A stretch of 64,000 bases of DNA, taken from JAVDCA01 sp963819385 (GTDB taxonomy: Bacteria; Pseudomonadota; Alphaproteobacteria; Rhizobiales; Xanthobacteraceae). The notes under the pieces were generated by a model that saw only the letters and a program-made list of their open reading frames with translations, did not search any database and had not been told where the DNA came from. This document shows positions 38,416-45,702 of the stretch, in pieces (within the stretch, counting starts at the first letter, position 1; the number at the start of each line of letters is the position of its first letter). Where the stretch lies: contig CAWFVV010000006.1 in the NCBI GenBank assembly GCA_963819385.1, positions 62,001 to 126,000 on the forward strand. Direction: 5' to 3'. Made by a program: the position numbers and the translations under genes.

Positions 38416-39102
38416 ATGGCCAGCCGCGACGCCGCTTTCGTCGAGATCACGCCCGAGGTTCTGCTCAAGGCCTACGCGTGCGGCATCTTTCCGATGGCCG
38501 AAAGCGCCGACGATCCGGCGCTTTACTGGATCGAGCCCGAGCAGCGCGGCGTCATTCCGCTCGAGGGCTTCCACGTCGCAAGCCGGCTCGCCCGCACGGT
38601 GCGCGCCGAGCGCTTCACGGTCGTGTGCAACCGCGACTTCGAGGCGGTGGTGGACGGCTGCGCGGAACCGCAGCCCGGACGCGCCCGCACCTGGATCAAC
38701 CGCCGCATCCGCAATCTCTATCTCGGCCTCTACCGTATCGGGCACTGCCACACGGTCGAGGCCTATGACGGGGACGAGCTCGTCGGCGGGCTCTACGGCG
38801 TGAGCCTCGGTCGCACCTTCTTCGGCGAGAGCATGTTCCATCGCGCGCGCGACGCGTCCAAGGTCGCGCTGGTCCATCTGGTGGCGCGGCTGCGCGTCGG
38901 CGGCTTCCGCCTGCTCGACACCCAGTTCGTCACCGATCACCTCAAGACGTTCGGCGCCGTCGAGGTGCCGCGCAAGCAGTATCACAAGCAGCTCGCCGCG
39001 GCGCTCGTCGGCGAAGCGGACTTCGCGGCACTGCCGCTCGACCGGTCGCTTCCGGGCGACGAGGCACTGGCGCTTGCGACACAGGGACCAGGTTCGCGCT
39101 AG
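38416..39102 (+). CDS. aat: Leucyl/phenylalanyl-tRNA-protein transferase
   Basis: Aat adds Leu or Phe to proteins with N-terminal Arg or Lys, marking them for ClpAP (N-degron pathway). The 228-residue protein has LLKAYACGIFPMAE, the YWIEPEQRGVIPL segment, TWINRRI, GHCHTVEAYDGDELVGGLYG, GRTFFGESMFHRARDASKVAL and DTQFVTDHLKTFGA, all family hallmarks. I start at ATG 38416 (MASRDAAFVEITPE); in-frame ATGs upstream (38347, 38209) add low-complexity residues without homology. Its TAG overlaps the stop of the convergent DUF2155 gene at a shared CTAG. Confidence 0.95.
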   Translation: MASRDAAFVEITPEVLLKAYACGIFPMAESADDPALYWIEPEQRGVIPLEGFHVASRLARTVRAERFTVVCNRDFEAVVDGCAEPQPGRARTWINRRIRNLYLGLYRIGHCHTVEAYDGDELVGGLYGVSLGRTFFGESMFHRARDASKVALVHLVARLRVGGFRLLDTQFVTDHLKTFGAVEVPRKQYHKQLAAALVGEADFAALPLDRSLPGDEALALATQGPGSR

Positions 39103-40064
39103 CGCGGCGGCGGTGGCGGCTGCACCTGCGCGCGCGGCGCGACCGGCGCCGCAGGCCGACGCGGCGGCTTGGGCGGCGGCTTCGTGGCCGCGGGATGCGC
39201 CGGCGCGGCCGGCGTCGGCTGCGCCTCGGCGACCGGGGCCGATGCGCCGCCTTTGCAGTTCGTGAGCCATACGTCGTAGATCGGGTGCTCGACGGCGTGC
39301 AGGCCCGGGCTCGCCGCGAACATCCATCCCGTGAAGATGCGCTTGACCTCGCCCTGCAGCGTCACCTCGTCGACGTCGACGAACGCATCGGTTTGCGGCG
39401 TCTCGGTCGGCGGGCGCGTGTAGCAGACGCGCGGCGTCACCTGCAGGGCGCCGAACTGAACGGTCTCGTTGATCGCGACATCGAACGAGGTGATGCGGCC
39501 GGTGATCTTGTCGAGACCGGAGAACACGGCGGTCGGGTTGACGATCTTCTGCGCCGGCGGCTCGGTCACGACCTCGTCGCCCGGCTGCAGCGTGGTGTCG
39601 ACCGGAGCCGTGGCGGTCCCCGGCGCGCGCGGTCCAGGCGCAAGAGTGGGGCTCGTGCCGGGCGGGACCCCGGGCTGCGGCGCGGGCGGCGTGCCCGGAG
39701 GCGCCGCAAGCGGGGCAGCCGGCACGGCCGCGCGCTGATCCGCCGGCGCACCGGGCGGCGGCGGCAGCGTGTCCGACCGGATGTTCCCCTGCCCGGGGCC
39801 GCCGATATACGGCGCCGCGTTCGTCTGCGGCGGCGGATATTGCGGCGGCGGCTCGTTCTGCGGCGGCGGTTGGTACTGCGGCTGATATTGCGGCTGCGCC
39901 GGCGGCGTCGGCTCGTAGGCGCGCTGCTGATCGTAGGACTGGTTCGGGACGTTGGCGGGCGGCCGCGGCGGTGGACCGAAAATGCCGCCGAACTGGGCCA
40001 CGGCGGGCACAGTGGCGGCGAAGTTCGCCACCACGAGCACGGCGCAACGACCCAATTGGCGCAT
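39099..40064 (-). CDS. DUF2155 proline-rich secreted protein
   Basis: A 321-residue exported protein: signal peptide MRQLGRCAVLVVANFAATVP ending AVAQ, a very Pro/Gln-rich middle (about 28-150, with PPQNEPPPQYPPPQ), then the DUF2155 domain (about 185-275: FSGLDKITGRITSFDVAINE, FGALQVTPRVCYTRPPTETP, DEVTLQGEVKRIFTGWMFAA, HPIYDVWLTNCK) and a Pro/Ala tail. DUF2155 is an alphaproteobacterial envelope family of unknown role that usually sits next to aat and the NDUFA12 gene. ATG 40064 is set by the signal peptide. Confidence 0.88.
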   Translation of the reverse strand: MRQLGRCAVLVVANFAATVPAVAQFGGIFGPPPRPPANVPNQSYDQQRAYEPTPPAQPQYQPQYQPPPQNEPPPQYPPPQTNAAPYIGGPGQGNIRSDTLPPPPGAPADQRAAVPAAPLAAPPGTPPAPQPGVPPGTSPTLAPGPRAPGTATAPVDTTLQPGDEVVTEPPAQKIVNPTAVFSGLDKITGRITSFDVAINETVQFGALQVTPRVCYTRPPTETPQTDAFVDVDEVTLQGEVKRIFTGWMFAASPGLHAVEHPIYDVWLTNCKGGASAPVAEAQPTPAAPAHPAATKPPPKPPRRPAAPVAPRAQVQPPPPPR

Positions 40065-40258
40065 CCCGATGTCCCGCTGCGGGGTGGCGTCGCCCCTCCG
40101 CCTTCCTATCCGGCGCCCGGTTAACACGGGCAATACGGCGGGGAAAGGGCGCGCGGGCGCCGGAACTTGCCCCTGTCACCCGCGCCGTGGGCCGGGCGTG
40201 CCCGTAGCCACTGCGCCACCACATGGGCTAGGGTCCGCCCGCAAATTTCGGACTTTCC

Positions 40259-41974
40259 ATGCGCATTCTGGCCTTCCACCCCGGCGCGCACGATTCATCG
40301 GCCGCCGTCTTCGACGACTATCGGCTCGTCGCTGCCGTCCAGGAGGAGCGCCTGACCCGACAGAAGGGGTCGGGCGACGGCATCCCCTGGCTCGCGATCG
40401 ACGAGGTGCTGCGCATCGCCGGCTGGACGCGACGCGACGTCGACGCGATCGCCTCGACGCGCGCGTTCTTTCCGTCGATCTATCTGCGCCCGTCGCTCTT
40501 CAAGGAGGTCGACTACGCGGTGCGCCGCTGGCGCGGCAAGGAGCCCGGCCTGCGCGAGATGTGGCGCGAGTGCCAGCGCCGCGCCACCGCCGACACCAAC
40601 GCGATCTTCGCCGCCGCGCGCTTCCTCGACGCCAACGGCTTCCGTCCGGACACCCAATTCCACTTCGCCAATCATCATGCCGCGCATGGGCTGCCGGCGC
40701 TGTTCTTCACCGATTGGCAGGACGCGCTTATCTTCACCGCCGACGGCATCGGCGACAATGTCAGCTACTCGATCCGCACCTTGGCGAACGGCGCGCTCGA
40801 CTGCCATTTCGGCGACGATCGCGACCTGCTGCGCAAGCTCAACGCCAACAGCATCGGCCAGGCCTACAGCTTCGCGACCGCGTTGTGCGGTTTCCGCAAG
40901 CTGCGCCACGAGGGCAAGCTCACCGGGCTCGCGGCCTACGGCGAGCCGACGCTCGCGCCCGAGATCGCGCGGCGCTTTCGCGTCGGCCCGGATGGCCTCG
41001 TCGCGACCGATTTCCCCGGCGAGGTCGAGATCGGCGACGAGATGGCGCGCATCTGCGCGGGCGCATCACGCGAGACGATCGCGGCCTCGATCCAGAAGGC
41101 GACCGAAGATCTGATGGTCGAAGCGGTGCGCTACTGGCTCACCCGCCACAAGGTGCGCCATCTCGGCCTCGGCGGCGGCCTCTTCGCCAATGTGCGGCTC
41201 AACCGCCTGCTCGCCGAAAATCTTCCGCTCGACGAGGTCTTCATCTTCCCGGCCATGGGCGACGACGGCCTGTGCGTCGGCGCCGCGCTCTCGTTCCTGC
41301 TCGCGCGCGACGGCCTCGCGGGTTGGCTCGGCCGGCGCTATCGCCTCGACAGCGTCTATCTCGGGCGCGATTTCGACCGCGACATCGATACGGCGCTCGG
41401 CGCCGCGACAGGCCTGCGCCGTGACCCGGGCGCACCGGCCGATGGCGCGGTCGAGCGTATCGCGGCCGGCCAGGTCGGCGCCGCCTATCTCGGCCGCATG
41501 GAGTTCGGGCCGCGTGCGCTCGGCGCGCGCAGCATCATCGCGAGCCCGGCCAATCACGCGATCAACGACGATCTCAACCGCCGGCTCGAGCGCTCCGAGT
41601 TCATGCCGTTCGCGCCCTACGTGCTCGACGAGGATGCCGCCAAGGTGTTCGAGATCACGCCGGTCAATCGCTATGCGGCGCGCTTCATGACCATCACGTG
41701 CGGCGTGCGGCCGGAGTGGCGCGACAAGATCCCGGCGGTCGTCCATGTCGACGGCACGGCCCGGCCGCAGATCGTGCGCGCGAGCGAAAACCCGCTCTAT
41801 GCCGAAATCCTGCGCGGCTTCCGCGACAAGACGAGCCTGCCCGTGCTGGTCAACACCAGCTTCAACGTGCACGAGGAGCCGATCGTCAACGCGCCCGCCG
41901 AATGCGTCCGCGCGCTCCTCGACGGCCGCATCGATTTCGTCGTGACGGACGCAGCCGTGTACGGCCGGCCGTGA
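40259..41974 (+). CDS. Carbamoyltransferase of the NodU/CmcH family
   Basis: A 571-residue O-carbamoyltransferase that uses carbamoyl phosphate and ATP to modify a hydroxyl group, as in NodU (Nod factor) and antibiotic or glycan synthesis. The N-terminal ASKHA (Kae1-like) domain opens MRILAFHPGAHDSSAAVFDD and holds the metal-binding HFANHHAAHG and FTADGIGDN; the C-terminal YrdC-like domain has YLGRMEFGPRALGARSIIAS and LPVLVNTSFNVHEEPIV. No nod, glycan or antibiotic genes are near, so the acceptor is unknown. It is inserted between DUF2155 and NDUFA12, which are usually close. Confidence 0.9.
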   Translation: MRILAFHPGAHDSSAAVFDDYRLVAAVQEERLTRQKGSGDGIPWLAIDEVLRIAGWTRRDVDAIASTRAFFPSIYLRPSLFKEVDYAVRRWRGKEPGLREMWRECQRRATADTNAIFAAARFLDANGFRPDTQFHFANHHAAHGLPALFFTDWQDALIFTADGIGDNVSYSIRTLANGALDCHFGDDRDLLRKLNANSIGQAYSFATALCGFRKLRHEGKLTGLAAYGEPTLAPEIARRFRVGPDGLVATDFPGEVEIGDEMARICAGASRETIAASIQKATEDLMVEAVRYWLTRHKVRHLGLGGGLFANVRLNRLLAENLPLDEVFIFPAMGDDGLCVGAALSFLLARDGLAGWLGRRYRLDSVYLGRDFDRDIDTALGAATGLRRDPGAPADGAVERIAAGQVGAAYLGRMEFGPRALGARSIIASPANHAINDDLNRRLERSEFMPFAPYVLDEDAAKVFEITPVNRYAARFMTITCGVRPEWRDKIPAVVHVDGTARPQIVRASENPLYAEILRGFRDKTSLPVLVNTSFNVHEEPIVNAPAECVRALLDGRIDFVVTDAAVYGRP

Positions 41975-42099
41975 GGCGCGGCGCGCCGTCGCCGGGGCCT
42001 TTCTCGCCGCCGTCCGGGATGCGACAATCACGCGCCCGCCAAGCGACGAGGCCGCGAGAGCCTCGCGATCACCGCAAGCAAGCCGCAAGGGAGAGAAAA

Positions 42100-43173
42100 A
42101 TGCCAACCGACATCCGTCGATTGCTGGGTGCCGCGCTGTTCGCCGCCGCCTGCGCCACTGCCGTCCCCTCGCCTGCCGCCGCGCAGGCACCGCAAGGGCC
42201 GTGGCTGACGCTCGCGCCGTTCCCGGTGCCGTCCGAGGAAGTGCTCGGCGCCGCGGCCAACGGCAAGATGTACGTGTTCGCGGGTCTTGCGCCGGTGTGG
42301 AAGCCCAAGGCGCTCGTCTACGAATACGATCCCGCGACCAACGCGTGGACGCAGAAGAAGCCGATGCCGCTGCCGTCGCATCACCTCGCGTTCACGACCT
42401 TCAACAACAAGATCTACGCCTTCGGCGGCTTCAAGCTGCCGCAGAGCGGCCCGCCCGCCTGGGACCCGATCGACAACGCGTGGGAATACGATCCCGCGAC
42501 CGACACCTGGAAGGCGCTCGCGCCGCTGCCGAGCAAGCGCGGCGCCGCGAGCGCGGCTGTCCTCAACGGCAAGATCTACGTCACGGGCGGCGCCGGCACG
42601 CTGCCGGGCGTGACCGAGAACGGCATCCACCCGACCCGGCCGCACAACGTGGTCGCCACCGTCGACGTCTACGATCCGGCCACCAACACCTGGAGCTCGG
42701 CGCGCCCGCTGCTGCTCGCGCGCAATCACCACGCGAGCGCCGCCGTCAACGGCAAGCTCTACGTGATCGGCGGCCGCGTCTCGAGCGCCTTCATCTCCGG
42801 CACCAGCAACAACGTCGACCTGGTCGAGGCCTACGACCCGGCGACCAACCTGTGGAGCGCACGGCTGCGCATGCCGACCGCGCGCAGCGCGATCGCGGCC
42901 GGCGTCTACGGCAACTACATCGTCATCCCGGGCGGCGAGGTGCAGGACGCGCGCTTCCTCGGCGCCTTCAAGGCGGTCGAGGCCTACAACACGGCGAACA
43001 ACACCTGGCAGATCCTTCCCTCGATGCCGCATCAGCGTCACGGCCTCGCGGTCGGCGTGGTCGGCAACCGGCTCTACGCGGTGAGCGGCGACGCCCAGTC
43101 CGCCGGCAACGGCATCAAGGAGTCCGATGTCGATTTCAACGAAGCGCTCAAGCTCGATGAAGTGCTGAAATGA
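42100..43173 (+). CDS. Secreted kelch-repeat beta-propeller protein
   Basis: A 357-residue exported protein with a signal peptide ending PSPAAAQA and about six kelch blades, each with a pattern like YDPATNTWSSARPLLLARNH and KLYVIGGR. The blades fill residues ~35-345, so it is a bare propeller without a fused domain. ATG 42100 follows AAGGGAGAG. Such proteins act as binding modules or as galactose-oxidase-like shells; no copper-site residues can be claimed here. It lies 125 nt after the carbamoyltransferase gene, same strand, with its own ribosome site. Confidence 0.88.
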   Translation: MPTDIRRLLGAALFAAACATAVPSPAAAQAPQGPWLTLAPFPVPSEEVLGAAANGKMYVFAGLAPVWKPKALVYEYDPATNAWTQKKPMPLPSHHLAFTTFNNKIYAFGGFKLPQSGPPAWDPIDNAWEYDPATDTWKALAPLPSKRGAASAAVLNGKIYVTGGAGTLPGVTENGIHPTRPHNVVATVDVYDPATNTWSSARPLLLARNHHASAAVNGKLYVIGGRVSSAFISGTSNNVDLVEAYDPATNLWSARLRMPTARSAIAAGVYGNYIVIPGGEVQDARFLGAFKAVEAYNTANNTWQILPSMPHQRHGLAVGVVGNRLYAVSGDAQSAGNGIKESDVDFNEALKLDEVLK

Positions 43174-43182
43174 CCCGACGGG

Positions 43183-43274
43183 TCATTGCGAGGAGGCTGA
43201 AAGCCGACGAAGCAATCTCGCGCCGCGTATGCTGATCGAGATTGCTTCGGCCTGCTGCGCAGGCCTCGCAATGA
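43183..43274. repeat. Dispersed palindromic intergenic repeat (TCATTGCGAGG type), copy 2
   Basis: It begins TCATTGCGAGGAGGCTG and closes CAGGCCTCGCAATGA, with internal GACGAAGCAATCTCG and CGAGATTGCTTCGG arms. It matches copy 1 at 12180-12273 in layout and end sequences. It lies between the convergent kelch and NDUFA12 genes and may help end both transcripts. Confidence 0.8.
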
Positions 43275-43291
43275 CAAGCCACGATCGCGCT

Positions 43292-43708
43292 CTATCGCCC
43301 CGGCGTCCACGCCTTGTAGTCGCCGGTCGCCTTCGGCCGGCGGCCTTGCGCGAGCGTCGAGCCGGTCGGGCGCAGCGCGCCGGACGTGCCCGTCATGTTC
43401 GGGCGGTGCGGCTTCCACCACGGGCGCGGCGTCACCTTCTCCTCGGTCGGCGGGACGTCGACCGTGTGGTGCATCCAGCCATGCCACGCCGGCCCGATCG
43501 TCGAGGCCTCCGCATAGCCGTTGTAGATGACCCAGCGCCGCTCGAAGCCGAGCGTCTTGTCGATCTTGCCGCCCTTGGTCCGGTAGTAGCGGTTGCCGAA
43601 TTCGTCCTCGCCGACGAGCTCGCCATGGCGGCGGGTCCACAGCTGGGTGCCGAAGGTCTCATCGTTCCACCAGGTGAAGAACCGGGTGAAAAAGGTCGAG
43701 ATTTTCAT
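43292..43708 (-). CDS. NADH:ubiquinone oxidoreductase subunit NDUFA12 family protein
   Basis: A 138-residue homologue of the mitochondrial complex I accessory subunit NDUFA12 (B17.2), which alphaproteobacteria share and which sits on the matrix/cytoplasmic arm. Motifs: NDETFGTQLWTRRHGELVGE, DEFGNRYYRTKG, ERRWVIYNGYAEASTIGPAW, HGWMHHTVDVPPTE and a Pro-rich tail. ATG 43708 (MKISTFFTRFF) is the family-like start; upstream in-frame codons are not conserved in character. In Rhizobiales the gene normally sits near aat and DUF2155. Confidence 0.93.
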   Translation of the reverse strand: MKISTFFTRFFTWWNDETFGTQLWTRRHGELVGEDEFGNRYYRTKGGKIDKTLGFERRWVIYNGYAEASTIGPAWHGWMHHTVDVPPTEEKVTPRPWWKPHRPNMTGTSGALRPTGSTLAQGRRPKATGDYKAWTPGR

Positions 43709-43861
43709 CGTAATTCCCTCGGCAATTCCCTCGGGACCGGGCCCGGCGTTCTCCATGCCAGCGGCCGGAACCCTTGTCCAGCGGCGCGAAACCACAGCCG
43801 CGCCGGTGCATTGTTATCCGTACGGATAGGTCGGGGAACCGGCCGAGGAACTGATGGAACC

Positions 43862-45028
43862 ATGATGGAGCCGAGCAGTATCCAAGACGCCGTGAATGAG
43901 GTGATCGGGGCACTCCCTTTCCTGCCGGGCTGGGCCGTGACCGGCCTCGTGTTGGCCCTCGCGGTCGTCGCCGGCCTTATCATCCATGCGCTGCTGCGCC
44001 GGCTCACCACGCGTGCCTTCGCGGGGCGGCCGTTCGTGCTCTCGCTGATCGAACGTGTCCGCACCCTCACGCGCCTCGCGTTCGCGACCCTTGCGCTCGC
44101 GCTGGTGCTGCCGGTGGTGCGCCTGCCGCCCGATATCGCGGCCTGGAGCGGCGGCGCGATGCGCCTCGTCTTCATCGTGCTGGTGGGCTGGATTGCGCTC
44201 GTGGCGGTCGACATCGGGGTCAGCGTCTACTTGCTGCGCTTCCGGCTCGACACCGCCGACAATCTGCTCGCCCGCAAGCACGTGACGCAGATGCGCGTGC
44301 TCGAGCGGGTGATCTCGACCTTGGTGATTCTGGTCACCGTGGGCGCCGCCCTGATGACCTTCAGCGAGGTCCGTCAGGTGGGCGTGAGCCTGTTCGCCTC
44401 GGCGGGCGTTGCCGGCATCGTGGCCGGCCTGGCGGCGCGGCCGGTGCTCGCCAACCTGATCGCCGGCATCCAGCTCGCCGTGACGCAGCCAATTCGCATC
44501 GAGGATGCGGTGATCGTCGAGAACGAATCGGGTTCCATCGAGGAGATCACCTCGACCTATGTGGTGGTCCGGCTGTGGGACCTGCGCCGCCTCGTGGTGC
44601 CGCTCTCCTATTTCATCGAGAAGCCGTTCCAGAACTGGACGCGCGAGGGCTCGGCCCTGCTCGGCACCGTAATGCTCTACCTCGACTACACGGCGCCGAT
44701 CGAGCGCATCCGCGCCAAGGCGGGCGAGATCGCGGCCCAATCGAAATTCTGGGATCGCCGGGTGATCGGCGTCCAGGTCACCGACGCGAAGGAGCGCGCG
44801 ATCGAGGTGCGCGTGCTGGTGAGCGCCGCCAACGCGTCCGCAACGTTCGATCTGCGCTGCGAGATGCGCGAGAAGCTCATTGCGTTCCTGCGCGCCGAAT
44901 TCCCGGATGCGCTGCCGCGCACCCGTGGCGAGCTGACGCTGCACGAAGCCACGACGGATGGCCTGGCGAATCGGGTCGGCGCCGAGTCGGTCGCACTGCC
45001 GCCGCGGGTCGCGGCCGGGCGCCGCTGA
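43862..45028 (+). CDS. MscS-family mechanosensitive ion channel
   Basis: A small-conductance channel that opens under membrane tension in hypo-osmotic shock. The 388-residue protein has four predicted spans: about 20-45, 65-85, 95-115 and 150-170, with the last leading into the pore helix region SLFASAGVAGIVAGLAARPV and LANLIAGIQLAVTQPIRIED, then a cytosolic beta and alpha/beta part (VVRLWDLRRLVVPLSYFIEK). Two adjacent ATGs (43862, 43865) follow CGAGGAA. It is divergent from the NDUFA12 gene and upstream of nrdJ, but 670 nt apart. Confidence 0.9.
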   Translation: MMEPSSIQDAVNEVIGALPFLPGWAVTGLVLALAVVAGLIIHALLRRLTTRAFAGRPFVLSLIERVRTLTRLAFATLALALVLPVVRLPPDIAAWSGGAMRLVFIVLVGWIALVAVDIGVSVYLLRFRLDTADNLLARKHVTQMRVLERVISTLVILVTVGAALMTFSEVRQVGVSLFASAGVAGIVAGLAARPVLANLIAGIQLAVTQPIRIEDAVIVENESGSIEEITSTYVVVRLWDLRRLVVPLSYFIEKPFQNWTREGSALLGTVMLYLDYTAPIERIRAKAGEIAAQSKFWDRRVIGVQVTDAKERAIEVRVLVSAANASATFDLRCEMREKLIAFLRAEFPDALPRTRGELTLHEATTDGLANRVGAESVALPPRVAAGRR

Positions 45029-45702
45029 GATATCCACGCAGCTATCCACATGCCGCAAGGTGAGCTGACCGGCGCACCTATGCGCGGCCTGCGGAGGGTT
45101 ATCCGTTCCGTTGCATGAAGCTTCGTTGACAGCGAACAACTCGCGATTCCGTGACGTATGATAATACCGTTTCGCCACTTGGAACCGCCACGTGACGGAT
45201 ATGTGTCGGTATAGCGACGCCACCGTGTCGCAATGCCCTTTCGAATCCTCGGCTGTTGTCCGATACTTATGCGGCCCCCCCAATTCTTTCCCCGCAATTC
45301 ACCCGTTAACCCCCATATTTAGCGGTTGATTCAGATTCTAACACTAAGGCTTGACGGGCGCGGCGGAGTCGTCTTAGCTTTCAGTCGTTGCGGCGGACCC
45401 AAGTATCTCGTCCTCGCCGGACGATCCCTGAGAGGCTTGAGACACCGTTTCGCCGGGACCATATGGTTTTGGCGGGCACCTAGCTTGTGTCCCTCGAGCC
45501 TCATGAGCCCAGGCGATCGGCCGGCGCGCCAAGACAAGGCGGGCCCAATCTCGCGGGACCCGGGTGGGCTAGTTCAGAGGCGTCAAAACAGAAACAGGGC
45601 ATGTGGGGGCGTGGGCAGGACAGGCCCGCGTCGCAGGTGCAGCGTCGGCGCGCTATGCTCGGGTGAGCCGCGTGCCACGCCAAACGATTGAAGGGGCAAG
45701 GA
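45029..45702. other. nrdJ upstream region (674 nt) with DnaA-box-like sites
   Basis: No gene is supported. The left end holds ATATCCACG (45030-45038), CTATCCACA (45042-45050, one mismatch to TTATCCACA) and TTATCCGTT (45099-45107). AT-richer patches follow at about 45140-45165 and 45300-45345, where a promoter could lie. I looked for NrdR boxes and a cobalamin riboswitch and could not recognise either. Confidence 0.5.
45030..45050 (+). promoter_or_regulatory. Two adjacent DnaA-box-like sequences
   Basis: ATATCCACG and CTATCCACA are separated by 3 nt, just after the mscS stop codon. DnaA controls ribonucleotide reductase genes in several bacteria, which makes the position suggestive, but the boxes are imperfect and about 650 nt from nrdJ. 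Confidence 0.35.

Noticed and set aside
45029..45110. Replication origin
   Set aside because: Only imperfect DnaA-box-like sites, no dnaA, parAB, hemE or rho genes nearby and no extended AT-rich unwinding region.
45326..45691. 121-codon + strand open frame upstream of nrdJ
   Set aside because: It is low-complexity Arg/Gly-rich, has no ribosome site and lies where a promoter is expected.
45029..45702. Cobalamin riboswitch ahead of the B12-dependent reductase
   Set aside because: I could not recognise the conserved B12-box core or the expected stems; a covariance-model search would decide.
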